Below, piece by piece: positions 26,891-37,257 of a stretch of DNA of 64,000 nt. This DNA comes from Uloborus plumipes (Eukaryota > Arthropoda > Arachnida > Araneae > Uloboridae). The notes under the pieces were generated by a model. That model was not told the DNA's origin and made no database searches. It saw nothing but the letters and a program-made list of their open reading frames with translations. The stretch spans positions 1 through 64,000 of the forward strand of contig JAXGGA010002290.1 in NCBI GenBank assembly GCA_038373865.1, written 5' to 3'. The stretch's first letter is position 1; the number at the start of each line of letters is the position of its first letter. The position numbers were made by a program, and so were the translations under genes.

Positions 26891-28292
26891 TCTTAGTACT
26901 AGTGCTAATATATAATAATCTCATAAAATGCTTAAAACTAACGACTAAAATTTAAAAAAAAAAAAAAAAAAACGCCAGTGTGTTTCATTAACTAATAATT
27001 AGTCTGAATGATACAAACAATACTTACTTACAAATGCAAACACAAAAATACTTACAATTCAAACAGTACTTACAAATGATATTATATTCTTGCAATTTGT
27101 GAGCACCGAACATCCTCTAATCAAATTGAGGGTACATCATTATCATCTAATTTGATGTTAAATCAACTTTAAATGTGTTCAACGGTAGCTAAAATATTGT
27201 AGTAGCATTGCTGTGCATTTTTTGTACCGTTTTTTAAATTTGTACTTATCCAAACAGTAAAGCTTTTGAGAGGAAAAGTTTTAAAATCTGATGTAATTTC
27301 GTTCTAAATAGTCTAAATTAATTGTTTTTTTTTTTTTTTTGATATTTTTTTAAAATTAATTTTAGTAGCATTTGAAATTAAACAGCACCTTTCATTAAAC
27401 CTTTGATAATGCAATGTCTTTCATATATCTCTATATTTACTAAAAATGTACGAACCACAATTTTACGGTTAAAACAAGTTAATACTGTTAAATAAAACTG
27501 CAATACATTCTGTGTTAAGCATCACTCTTTATATTCAAAATATATGAATTTTGAGCAGTGGACTACAAAAATAAATTTGCCACTAAAATATTAATTAGTG
27601 GAGGAAATGTAAAAATGCAAGTGTCTAACTGCTTTGGGCATAATTTGTTAATGAATCGTTTAAATAGCTTTTAAGTCTATTTTCCTAATGCGTTCGAAAA
27701 GGTTTGCTTTAAATTAAAAACTGAAAAACGTCAATTTTAAGTCCGAAATTATCCACTTTTTAGAGAAATACTCTAAAAGCTTGATCTGATTATATCATTA
27801 ACAAAATAGTAATTCGGTAAACGCGAGTTTCAAATCCTCTATACTGATATTTTACTCCGTATGAAGACCTTGCTAATTTGTTATAAATTTAATCCGAATA
27901 AATAAATACGATTGATCAATGCCGCTCATAGGCTAAACTGAATTCAGCAGTCCCCTTCCCCCCTCTCCTTTAAAAAAAATAAATAAAAGAAGAAAGCCAT
28001 CTTTGTCTACACTACTTCGTGCAGCTTCTCTCTCGGTATGATTTCAATTAATTGATTTTTGAACCTGAAAAATATTTAACGTTCTTAAAATGGATAAAAA
28101 AAAACTATTGTTTAACATTAAGAGTGTGTTGTACACCATGGTGCAAGTGTGGAAGTTGGGAACTTAAAAGCACAGAAAGAGTAAAAAATTCAGCAGTAGA
28201 ATATTGCTTCGCAAAATAGTTTTTAGCTTGTATTACCTTTTTCTTCTACTATACAGCTAACTATTCTGCAACTATAAAAATAATTACCTTTG
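26891..28292. other. AT-rich intergenic DNA
   Basis: No gene recognised. A short GC-richer stretch at 27940-28045 has a CGGTATGA donor-like site but no supported exon. Confidence 0.45.
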
Positions 28293-28297
28293 CATGG

Positions 28298-29393
28298 TGC
28301 TACATCGATGTTTGAAGGTTTTTGCCAAAACGGCACCAATTAATGGTATGGTGGATACCAATTTATGGTACAGTGGTTCTATGCTAGTGGTTAGTACATT
28401 GCTGAAAAGAATTAATTAAAACTTACCAGAATCTCACTATTTAAACCAAGTTGAATTATATTATATAGGTGAATCATACTGTGTCTAAATCTCTAAAATT
28501 ATTACATATCATGCAATAGACAAATAATTACACATTGATCTTAATCACTTAATTTTATTTTAACAATTTAAACATCAAATAAAAATGAAAGTAGCTACTT
28601 AAATTAAAATATTAGAAATGGCCATAATTAGAACATGGGTTCCCATGGGAATGAACACTTACGCGGATGGTATATCTTGATTATCAATCACTTCTGCCGA
28701 ATTCATCACCAGTTGCAGACCTATTCGCTTTGCAACGTGTCTAAGAGTTAGTGAATTTAGTTCTGTAAGCAGCCGAACTCATCACTAGCTGCAGAATTTA
28801 TCACTTTGAAGCCATATTTATAAGTTCGTGTATTGGGTTCGGACTACAGCTGAATTCATCACTAGTTGCAGAATTTTCCACTTTTTTACGGAAAGAATGA
28901 GTCTTGATCAAATTTTCAGACATCACGTGATGAAGTCACATCACCACAAGATTTCTCAGAAGAAGTTCATATCATCGAACATATATACAATAAAAACCAT
29001 CGTCAAAAGGAATCTTCAGCTAAAGTATACTTCCTTATATAAAAGTAAAATTCTCTGAGGGCTCCAGCAAAAAGTGAAAAAAAGAAGGATTCTGGGGGAC
29101 TGGGCAGCAACCACCCAGCCCCCAGCAAACGTATTCCAAAATTAACAGGGGTTCAAGCAGCAAACCATAGCGTACAAGGCCCGCGCCCCATAAATCTTCC
29201 AAAAAACGTGAACTAAAACTACCGCTCAGTTCCTGATTGGCTACAGGAGTATTGCCACACCAGAGAATAAGAATTCCTCCGTTACTGTTGTAGTTAGCAT
29301 TTTCAAGGCTGTGAGAAACAGGGTTGCGTTCGAATATGAACACCGGTGGCTGTTTAGCGTTACAGGGATGCTATAAGGTTTTGCCTTGTAGCA
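28298..29393 (-). repeat. 3' LTR of the Ty3/gypsy element
   Basis: A 1096-bp copy matching 37258-38353 at every position I compared, except for four of 13 bases at its left end (28298-28310). It begins TGCTACA and ends TGTAGCA on the plus strand. A 102-codon frame in element sense (29035-29343) recurs identically in the other LTR. It has no recognised domain and is probably chance. Confidence 0.95.
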
Positions 29394-29425
29394 CGAACAA
29401 TATAGTATTTAATGACTGTCTATTA

Positions 29426-29434
29426 TCCCCCCTC
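29426..29434 (-). other. Candidate polypurine tract
   Basis: In element sense this is a GGAGGGGGGA-type purine run, the usual primer site for plus-strand DNA synthesis. It lies about 33 bp from the 3' LTR instead of abutting it, which is unusual, so the assignment is tentative. Confidence 0.35.
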
Positions 29435-29515
29435 CAAAAGAAAAATAGGAACACCCACATTTTGGAAGTTAAATGCAGGAATACTTCAATTTGACAAAAT
29501 TCAAAATCATACATA

Positions 29516-31498
29516 TGGGCAATTCCATGCAAGTGTGGAAAAGCGTTGGAAATATAAAACTACAGCAATGCGTCTGTTTTGCATATTTTTTTATTTAAAA
29601 ATGTTTGAAGTTTATTATTTATACTAATTTTTTGTCAAGAATGTAGTATTTTTTAGTTTGGCAGCACTTTGAAGTTGGAAATATAATATTTAACTTTTGG
29701 TAAGGCAAATGATCAATCTTTCAACGTTGGTAAGTTTCAATTTTTTGCTTTAGATAACTGTTTTAAAGGAAGAATATTGATTATTACACTTTAATTCAAT
29801 ATTGTGAATTGCTTAAACGAATGTTTTCACTTAAATTATGTGATTTATATAAACTTCAAAAATGCAGTGTTCTATGTAACGTAAGTTACCAAAAACATAT
29901 TAAAGTTCATGATGTGCATAAAGAAAGGGCAATGCAATGTTAACAATGCTATATTTTCTATCTTATAAGTGTGTATTAAGCAAATAGTTAAAGTTTTTTA
30001 AAAAATATTGTTTATTTAATTTTTTGTGCTACAATCAAAATGTGTAACCTAAGTTACCGAAATATGCAGGTAATGTAAGTTACCTAAGTAGGACTTAAAT
30101 ACTTGCGTTTATAAAGGAAGTAAATTGTGAAATAAACCTATGTGGTTAGTAGAAGTAATTTATTCAAGAATTCCTTTAAATGTACTATATTAACTTAATT
30201 TAAATTAATCATATTTCTTAAAATATCTCTATTTGTTAATAAGATTACAATACACCTCTATTATAAATTACATGTTTCTTTTTGGCTTTTAAGATATTAA
30301 TTATCTCTTAACTATATCACTGCATTCGGAATATTTAAGAGGTAATTTACTAAAAGTTATTCAGAAATGGACTTCTGTTATGCTTTAAAGTTTTTAAATA
30401 TGTTTTGGAAAAAACAAATATAAAAATATATTATCTTTTACAGGTGAAATATATTTTATTCTGCATTAAAATGCCACTGAACTCCGCAGAAAGATGCGAT
30501 GTAAAAGGGGTATGTGAAAAGTCATGTGGATATTACAGATTCGAAAATAAAAGTCACTCTTGATGGTACTAAAATATGAAAAAGCAAAATTTATCAAAAA
30601 TATTTTCTGAAGATCCGCACATTGACAATGACCATTTAAGAACCAGAAATGAACAAAATGTAGGGTTTTGTTTAGTTAGTATTTTAAGGAACAAGAAGAA
30701 AAAACAGAGATAAAAGCTGGTGACTGGTGTGTGAAGTACGAAAATACATTGTATCCTTGAGTTGTGACAATTATTGAAGAAAAAGAGTTTAAAGTAAAAG
30801 TAATGGCTGCTGTTGGAACCTATTATATATGGCCAGAAACGACAGATAAAATTTATTATGAGAAAACGTGATTCGAAAAATTGAACCTACCTGAACTTGT
30901 TAATAACAGTGACCAGTTTGCATTTAAAAGTTTTATGTTATATAATATTTTCGATTGTTAATTGAATTTGGTATTAAATTTCTATAAAATCAATTTATAA
31001 TTGTTAATTTTCAATATGTTGATCTAAACTAAGCTGTAATTTACATTCATAAATTTTTGTAATAAAGATTTGGTTGTAAATAAATTTTGTAACGTAAGTT
31101 ACTGTAACGTAAGTTACCCAGTCAAAAATTCCCATAATTCCCAATTTTTTAAATAAATTTTTAAATTAATGAAAATCAATTCCTGAGCATTATAAGGAAC
31201 TGATAAATTATACTTCAAACAAGAAAACAGCTGTAATAGAGCAGAAATTTGCCTTAGAACCAATTTTCATATTATGTCATTCCCTTTTTGTGTAACGTAA
31301 GTTACTGCCTTAATTTTGACTGCTAAATTTTGAAAAATTTTAATGCATCGAATATTTTTGCATTTTAATTTTGCTTTTGACTGTCATTTTCATAGAAAAC
31401 TTTTATTCAAGGTTTGTAAGACAATATTTGTCTGTACTGAGGTGCTAAATGCCTAAGCGTTGGTCAAAATGTAACGAAAGTTACCGTGGAATTGCCCA
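29516..31498. mobile_element. Nested TA-flanked DNA transposon with GTAACGTAAGTTAC motif
   Basis: Inverted ends TGGGCAATTCCATG (left) and TGGGCAATTCCACG (right, complemented) are flanked by TA (29514-29515, 31499-31500). ATAT is an alternative reading of the duplication. The near-palindrome GTAACGTAAGTTAC or a close variant occurs at about 29879, 30044, 30070, 31089, 31103 and 31292, and a variant lies next to the right end (31470). It contains a decayed gene (30470-30961). It sits inside the LTR retrotransposon between integrase and 3' LTR, so it either inserted afterwards or was carried as cargo. Confidence 0.75.
30470..30961 (+). pseudogene. Decayed gene of the nested transposon
   Basis: Two recognisable pieces remain. 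At 30470 an ATG opens a frame starting Met-Pro-Leu-Asn-Ser-Ala-Glu-Arg that soon ends at a stop (about 30561). At 30689-30961 another frame encodes a block with Gly-Asp-Trp-Cys-Val, Leu-Tyr-Pro-stop-Val-Val-Thr, a Trp-Pro pair and Ile-Tyr-Tyr, with two in-frame TGA codons and a terminal TAA. From memory of the families, this Tyr-Pro-Gly...Trp-Pro...Tyr pattern resembles the C-terminal domain of proteins annotated beside transposases in many animal genomes; I cannot name it with certainty. The middle, where a catalytic core would be, is missing, so the copy is an internal-deletion derivative. Confidence 0.55.
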
Positions 31499-31500
31499 TA

Positions 31501-32213
31501 TGATGAAAAAATATGTTGACAAAGTACACACATTTGATTAACTAAAACACATAAAATAAAAAAAAATAGTGAAATTCTAGTGCGTTAATCACCCAGAGAT
31601 CAAAAACAATTACGTAAACACTCAAATCAGTTAGTTGTATCAATCATGAAATGGTAGGCATGAAAAACTCAATTAATAAGTGGATAAAGTTTCGAATCAT
31701 AATATGCTTTTCTCCTTCAAAACACTCAGCAAAATTCATTAAGCAACATCAAAGCATTGGACTTTTTTTTTTTTTTTTTCATATACTTCAAATTATTTCA
31801 AACTCATAACATTGTAATCAGTTCACATACTTCAAATTTTTTCAACTCCTCATAACTTGTAAATGGTATTAAAAAAGATTATGATTAACATTACTTAACA
31901 GATTACATGAAGGCATCAAAAATTTTGACATGTGTGCAAAACACTTTTTCTTTTTTTTTTTTTTTTTGAATTATTCTGAGTACTTGTCCCAGTTAAATAC
32001 GGAACCAGCCAGCTATAAAACCAGAATGCTATTTAAGGCCTTTAAATAACACATACAAAGTAACCCAAAACAGGCTCTCAGTCCTGAACAAAAAAAATTT
32101 TACTCCAAATTGGAAAAAAAAATTTGGAAAACCTCCAAAGAAATCAACGTACTAAATCATAACTTCAACCAATACTTCTTATTCCTCAAAACTCATGAAC
32201 ATCCTTTAAATGC
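31501..32213. other. Retrotransposon 3' non-coding region
   Basis: AT-rich sequence between the integrase stop and the nested transposon, with two long T runs (about 31764 and 31950). No env-like frame is seen. Confidence 0.6.
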
Positions 32214-32912
32214 TTAATTAAACTCTACATCCTTCTGCTGGAAAAGTTTGCTTACATGTAATTTTATTTCCTTTCCCTCATTAAAAGCATCCTTAATTAA
32301 ATAATTGTCATTTCTAAATTTTCCAATTATCTCATGAGGTCCATTATATTTTTTCTGCAAAGAACCTGGATGTTGGAATGCTGAGATGAAAACTTTATCA
32401 CCTATTTCAAAATTGGGTTTCTTCCTACCCTTTATATATTTCTCTCTAGAGGAAAAGTAAGCGTCCTCATTTTCATTAAAAGTGTCCTTAATTTTTAGTA
32501 ATTCACTCGAAAGTTTACTTTGATATTCATTATAGTCCTCCACATACGTTGGTTCACTGTGAAGGTTAAGAGGGATGTTAATTTCTCTACCGAAGAAGAT
32601 CTTAGCTGGTGAAAACCCAGTAACCGTATGGATTGAGCTATTATAGTGCAATTTAAATACAAGGAGTTTTTTGTTCCACTCAAAGGTTTTATTACACATT
32701 GCTGCAATACTTGTTTTCATTATTCTGTGCACGACTTCTATCATTCCGTTAGATCTCGGTAAGTAGATAGAACTCTTTCTCTCCTGAATTCCCAATTGTT
32801 TTAAGAAAATTTTAAATTCCTCAGCCTTGAAGCTAGGACCATTATCAGAAATTAAAATTTTTGGAATACCAAAAGATGCAAAATACCCATTTAGAGCTTT
32901 AATTAGAATATA
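32214..32912 (-). pseudogene. Ty3/gypsy integrase, C-terminal part (separated by a frame break)
   Basis: This frame continues integrase in the -1 frame relative to the main pol frame. It is open from about 32912 and carries the second catalytic Asp (Ser-Asp-Asn-Gly-Pro-Ser-Phe, near 32840). The catalytic Glu follows in Ser-Asn-Gly-Met-Ile-Glu (near 32745), and then a C-terminal Tyr-Asn-Gly-Pro-His-Glu-Ile stretch like the GPY/F module of Ty3/gypsy integrases. It ends at TAA (32214-32216). The first Asp lies in the upstream frame. The break falls within 32903-32915 and is consistent with loss of one base. No slippery heptamer is evident there, so I read it as a lesion or sequencing error. Confidence 0.8.
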
Positions 32913-35900
32913 TTAGAAAGTGGTATAGCCTCCAAATACCTTGAATAATGGTCTACTATAGTTAAAATGAAACAATGATTTTCAGCAGATCTTGGTAATT
33001 TACCCACAATATCAATTCCCAGGCACTCACCAACTCCCAAAAATTTCTTTGGAATCATTTGATAAGTGGTAGAAGAAGGCTTAGGCTTATGACTTAAACA
33101 TTGACTACAGTTTTCGCAAAATTGCTTAGTCATTTTGAACATTCCTTTCCAAAAATATTGTTTTTTCAAAAAATTGTAAGTTTTAAAAACACCAAAATGT
33201 GGAGTATGAGCTTGCGTTAAACAAATCTTAAAAAGAGAATTAGGAATCAGAATCTTGTTCTGTAAAATTTTAGACCTAGATTTCTTATTCCTACTCAGAA
33301 GTTTAATCATTACTAACTTGGTGTGAGAATCAATGAAATATTTAGAAACAATTTTAGGGTCATTATTCTTAATTCCTTTAATTATAGCCTGAATTTTACT
33401 GTCATCTCTCTGATGGGACTTAATTGAAGAGTAATTTAGTTCATCACTAGATTCAAAAATTTTAAGATTAGTAACATTTTCATTTTCAAAAGGAACTCTT
33501 GAAAGATAATCAGCAGGCTGTTGAGCGCCCTTCAAATATGATGCAATACAATCAAATTGTTGAAGATAGAGGATCCACCTGGCAACAATATCAGGTTGTT
33601 TATTTAATTCTATATGATAAGTTAAGCTCTTGGCATCAGTTAAAATTTCAAATTTGTTACCATACAATTTTTGATGAAAAAATTTTACTGATGAATAAAT
33701 AGCAAACAATTCTCTACGAATGGATGGATACCTTGACTCAGCAGGGGTTAGCTGTTTGGAATAGAATTCTACAGGAAAATAATTCTCCCCAATCTTTTTT
33801 AACAAAATTCCACTTATTGCAACTTTGGAAGCATCAGTAGCTAAAAATAATTCATCGTTAGGTCCTAAATTCTTTAGTTCTGGTTTATTCATCATAATAT
33901 CCTGAATTAGGTCGAAAGACTCTTGGCACTGTTTTGACCAAACAAAAGGAGTTTTCTTTTTGGTTAAATTTACAATGGGATAAGTAATATCCGCAAACTT
34001 GTCAATCATATGTCTGAAGTAATTAATCATACCTAAATAAGCTTGAACTTCCTTGACATTTTTTGGGATAGGAAATTTTGTTACTTTTAAAATGTTGTCA
34101 TCCGAAGGACTGAAACCATTCTTATTTAAAGTGAAACCTAAGTAGTTAATCTCTGTTTTGCAAATTTCAAATTTGGCGGGGTCCAAGGTAAGGTTGAATT
34201 TCTTTAGTCTATCGAAAACTAGCTGTAAATTATGTTTGACCTGATCGATACTATCCCCGGCAATTATCACATCATCCAAAAAGAACTGGATTTCACTCCC
34301 TTTAAGGTCGTTTAAAGCCTTAGAAATTAAAATGTGGAAAAATTGACATGATAGTTTTGAACCGAAAGGCAAACGTAGAAATTCATAGTTTCCTAACTCG
34401 GTACAAAAGGCAAGTTTCTCCCTATCAGATTCTTTAAGTTGAATTTGAAAAAATGCAGACTTTAAATCAAGAACTGAATAATAAGCGCGACCAGAAATAT
34501 TATGCATGATTTCAGCAATGCTGGGCAAACAAATTTTAAACGATTCCGTAATGCTATTTAGTAATCTGTAATCTACGACCATTCGGAATTTAGGTTTATT
34601 AGGGTCGTCATTCTTATTTGGTTTCTTACGAACAAAAATTGCAGGAAAAGCATACAACGAGGTCGAAGGCTGGATGATTTCAGCTTCTAATAATTTAGCT
34701 ATCTCTTGTTGAGCAAATTCTTTAGCAATTTTAGGTATAGGGTACGGGCGTGTCTGTAAAGGATACGAATGAATTAATCTAAACTCAGGAACTACCTCAT
34801 TTGTTGATCCTAATGTCATGTAAGACTTTGAAAAAACTTCAGTATTACTCATTAACATTTTTAAGATTTCTTTTTTTTGTTGAGGTTCCAAATGTTCAAC
34901 ATCAAAATCCGATTCCTTAATTTCCTGTTTTCTTAATTCCCTAACTGCAGATAAACTCAAAGGATTAACTTGAAAAAGTTGTTGATTAGTAGGTTCTACA
35001 CATTCTGATTCATCAAAGTTTTCCACGCCACCAAAAATTGACTTTTTCCTCAAAATTATAGGTTTGTCTGACTTATTTTCCACAATAGTTTGAATGGACT
35101 GATTAAAAGAGACCTGATGTACAGACTCAGAAATTAAAAGATTTGAGTTACCTCCCTTAGGACTGAAAATTACCTGATCTAAGTGAGATAAATTATTCGG
35201 CAATTTTAATGAAATTATCTGGGAAGCACCAGGCTGAATGGTATAATTTCTAAGAATCCTAACATTGTTTATATTCCCAGAAGGTTGTTTAAAATCCTCA
35301 TCAAAAACTTGACTCACCTCCTCTTGATTAGTAACAAAAAATTTGAATTTTGAATTACCTACAATTAACTGATTATTTACTGCGTCCAGCACTACCCTAT
35401 TCCTTTGCAAAAAATCATAACCCAAAATTATTTGATAGTCAGAATTCCAAACATTTTTTGTCACATAGAAAAGATTTCCAAACCAAGAAGATTGAATTTT
35501 AAATTTTATGTTGACTGCAGACATGTAAGGGATAGTTGATTTATTCAAAGTAATTATTTTGACACTTCTCGACACATGCTCAACCTTAGTGGTTTCCTTA
35601 ATTTTTAACAGGATGTCAGGCTCAATTAGGCTCAATGATGCTCCTGAATCAATTAAGGCATTCAATTTAACTGACCCAAATTGAAGTTGAATTATAGGTA
35701 AACAGTTACTTGAAGCAGTGTTACACGAGAGTACAAATTTCATTACATGATTATCATTTTCAGTTATCCTATCATTAGCCGGTATGTTAATTTTGTCAAT
35801 CTCCTCATTAGTTTTTCTTCCATTTCCCAATGTTTCTTTTTTTTGGTCATTCTGTTCTCTTATGTAATGGGCACCTGGTTGAGAACTTTCATTTTTATTA

Positions 35901-35932
35901 CTTTTATCACAAGTACCCCCTATTAGTTTAAA
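32903..35932 (-). CDS. pol: Ty3/gypsy Pol: protease, reverse transcriptase, RNase H, integrase N-terminal part
   Basis: The frame is open from the gag-pol slippery site (35932) to TAA at 32903, about 1009 codons, with no ATG near its start. Translation is therefore expected by -1 frameshifting from gag. Counting from the TTG at 35830, the retropepsin motif Asp-Ser-Gly-Ala-Ser is at residues 61-65 with Ile-Leu-Gly at 135-137. Reverse transcriptase spans about 330-620, with Phe-Leu-Asp-Asp at 517-520. RNase H begins at Ala-Thr-Asp-Ala-Ser (664-668). The integrase zinc-binding His/His/Cys/Cys set is at about 875, 878, 905 and 908, and the first catalytic Asp is 940 or 960. The protein would process Gag-Pol, copy the RNA and insert the DNA. 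It ends prematurely inside the integrase core. Confidence 0.93.
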   Translation of the reverse strand, partial: FKLIGGTCDKSNKNESSQPGAHYIREQNDQKKETLGNGRKTNEEIDKINIPANDRITENDNHVMKFVLSCNTASSNCLPIIQLQFGSVKLNALIDSGASLSLIEPDILLKIKETTKVEHVSRSVKIITLNKSTIPYMSAVNIKFKIQSSWFGNLFYVTKNVWNSDYQIILGYDFLQRNRVVLDAVNNQLIVGNSKFKFFVTNQEEVSQVFDEDFKQPSGNINNVRILRNYTIQPGASQIISLKLPNNLSHLDQVIFSPKGGNSNLLISESVHQVSFNQSIQTIVENKSDKPIILRKKSIFGGVENFDESECVEPTNQQLFQVNPLSLSAVRELRKQEIKESDFDVEHLEPQQKKEILKMLMSNTEVFSKSYMTLGSTNEVVPEFRLIHSYPLQTRPYPIPKIAKEFAQQEIAKLLEAEIIQPSTSLYAFPAIFVRKKPNKNDDPNKPKFRMVVDYRLLNSITESFKICLPSIAEIMHNISGRAYYSVLDLKSAFFQIQLKESDREKLAFCTELGNYEFLRLPFGSKLSCQFFHILISKALNDLKGSEIQFFLDDVIIAGDSIDQVKHNLQLVFDRLKKFNLTLDPAKFEICKTEINYLGFTLNKNGFSPSDDNILKVTKFPIPKNVKEVQAYLGMINYFRHMIDKFADITYPIVNLTKKKTPFVWSKQCQESFDLIQDIMMNKPELKNLGPNDELFLATDASKVAISGILLKKIGENYFPVEFYSKQLTPAESRYPSIRRELFAIYSSVKFFHQKLYGNKFEILTDAKSLTYHIELNKQPDIVARWILYLQQFDCIASYLKGAQQPADYLSRVPFENENVTNLKIFESSDELNYSSIKSHQRDDSKIQAIIKGIKNNDPKIVSKYFIDSHTKLVMIKLLSRNKKSRSKILQNKILIPNSLFKICLTQAHTPHFGVFKTYNFLKKQYFWKGMFKMTKQFCENCSQCLSHKPKPSSTTYQMIPKKFLGVGECLGIDIVGKLPRSAENHCFILTIVDHYSRYLEAIPLSNIF
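35869..35932 (-). promoter_or_regulatory. Programmed -1 ribosomal frameshift signal between gag and pol
   Basis: The heptamer TTTAAAC (35932-35926) is in the gag frame as T TTA AAC and is followed at once by the gag stop TAA and a second in-frame TAG. A -1 slip enters the pol frame, which stays open for 1009 codons. A 7-nt spacer then precedes a possible stem: GGGTACT (35918-35912) pairing with GGTGCCC (35875-35869) through 7 pairs including G-U, with a 36-nt loop. Heptamer type, spacer and downstream stem match known -1 signals. The stem is my hand prediction. Confidence 0.8.
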
Positions 35933-36231
35933 TTTTGTCTACCAAAATTTCCTCTGTTATTTCTGTAAGGATGACTAGACCTCCCCCTAAAAAATCTGCC
36001 CCTATTTCCTGAAAAATTTCCTCTTCTGTTATTCGAAAAATTTCTGCCCCTAAAATTTGAAAAACCATTATCCCTACCAAAATTATTTGACGAAGGAAAA
36101 TGAACACAATCTGTGGTCAAATGGTTTCGACCACAAATGTGACATGAAATTTGTTGGGTAGAAAAATTGTTAACCTGCTGGGAATTTCTCTCAGTCAGAT
36201 TAGCAAGTTCAGTAGTCAGCTTAGCAATTTG
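35923..36231 (-). pseudogene. gag: Gag nucleocapsid segment (separated by a frame break)
   Basis: This frame is open from about 36231 to the stop at 35923. It starts with a hydrophilic segment that may form a short coiled coil. A zinc-knuckle-like Cys-His-Ile-Cys-Gly-Arg-Asn-His-x4-Cys follows at about 36145-36107; His and the last Cys are one residue closer to the first pair than in canonical C-x2-C-x4-H-x4-C. The tail is rich in Arg, Gly, Asn and Phe (repeated Phe-Arg-Gly-Arg and Asn-Arg-Gly-Asn-Phe), suited to RNA binding. It lies in the -1 frame relative to the capsid segment, so in this copy capsid and nucleocapsid are not translated together unless a second frameshift occurs. Confidence 0.75.
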
Positions 36232-36863
36232 TTAGATTCAAGTTGACATTTTATTAGGGAATTAATTTGAAGATCCCAAGAACCATTTCCAGAGGGGCCC
36301 TCTGTTGCTTCCTCAAATGCATTTTCAATGTTAACTGCACACTTGACAGCCTCTTTAAAAGTCGAAGGACCAGTTTTTTTTACCTCGACCCTAATATCCT
36401 GTCTTACCACTTCCAAGAATTTATTCAATTTAATATTCTCAGCTAAGGTTACTAGATCCTGATTGCTAGAGTTGGTAATTCCTACAAAAAGCTCTGCCTG
36501 CTTGGAAATTTCACCTGCCAATTCTTTAACAGACTGATTTGGTTTGTGTGTGATTTTTGAAAATGCAGACTGAATATCAGCAAAAGATTTTGTTTTTTGA
36601 AACTTTCCAACCAACAACTCCTGCAAATCCTGAATTTTCTCACATTGAGAAGCTGCGGCATCATTGATTAAAAAATCTAAAGCTTTATCACCTAAATTTA
36701 ATTTGAACACAATTAATCTTTTCTCCTCACTCCATTTTTCTAGATCAGCAATGCTGTTAAACTGTTTTATATGAAAATTAATATCTTCCCCCTCTCTGCC
36801 ATTAAAAGTAGGTAAAGATGAAGCCAAACTTTGAGCAGACATTTTAGATTTTACTTTGGACAT
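36216..36863 (-). CDS. gag: Ty3/gypsy Gag, capsid part
   Basis: A 215-codon frame starts at ATG 36863-36861, about 378 bp downstream of the primer binding site. Residues 15-30 hold the Leu-Pro-x-Phe-Asn-Gly-Arg motif common at the start of retrotransposon Gag capsid regions. A helical capsid-like domain follows (about 30-180) with conserved-looking Trp-Ser-Glu-Glu-Lys-Arg, Ala-Leu-Asp-Phe-Leu and Gln-Ser-Val-Lys-Glu-Leu-Ala segments. Gag packages the RNA into particles. The frame stops at 36216-36218, just after the nucleocapsid frame becomes open (36231), which points to a one-base loss around 36218-36235. Confidence 0.85.
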   Translation of the reverse strand: MSKVKSKMSAQSLASSLPTFNGREGEDINFHIKQFNSIADLEKWSEEKRLIVFKLNLGDKALDFLINDAAASQCEKIQDLQELLVGKFQKTKSFADIQSAFSKITHKPNQSVKELAGEISKQAELFVGITNSSNQDLVTLAENIKLNKFLEVVRQDIRVEVKKTGPSTFKEAVKCAVNIENAFEEATEGPSGNGSWDLQINSLIKCQLESNKLLS

Positions 36864-37240
36864 TTCAGCAAAATTTTAAAAATTTGAATGAAAACCCCAT
36901 TGAAAAATTTGGTTTGTTGATTGGAAAACATGAAAAAACAATAAACATACAACCCCTAAAGAATAGCATCACACAATAAAATTTCATATCGCAACACAAT
37001 TCAAGAAAATAATTGATAAAAATGCATTCATGGAAAAAATCATGTACTATCAAACAGTCACAGAAAAATTTAAAATGCAATATAATGTAAAGACATAATT
37101 AATTGTTATTGAAAAATTAAAATGAAAAATTGCAACAATTTTAAAAAATAAATTTCGTGAATGTTTAGTGATCTCAGGGTGATTACATTTTATTCATAAA
37201 AGTATAACCCGGAATTCTCAACCCATTAATTACTTTTTTT

Positions 37241-37253
37241 TGGAGCGGCACCA
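37241..37253 (-). other. Primer binding site (PBS)
   Basis: In element sense, 4 nt after the 5' LTR end, the sequence TGGTGCCGCTCCA begins with the TGG expected to pair with a tRNA 3'-CCA end. I could not assign the tRNA species. Confidence 0.7.
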
Positions 37254-37257
37254 ATAA

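Noticed and set aside
28828..29058. 76-codon plus-strand frame in the LTRs (also 37788-38018)
   Set aside because: Antisense to the element, no recognised motif, duplicated only because it is LTR sequence.
29035..29343. 102-codon frame in both LTRs
   Set aside because: It is identical in both copies because the LTRs are identical; no domain, no ATG at the start, and it lies in U3.
29394..32213. An env gene between integrase and the 3' LTR
   Set aside because: No long frame, signal peptide or membrane anchor in element sense; the space is a nested DNA transposon plus AT-rich non-coding sequence.
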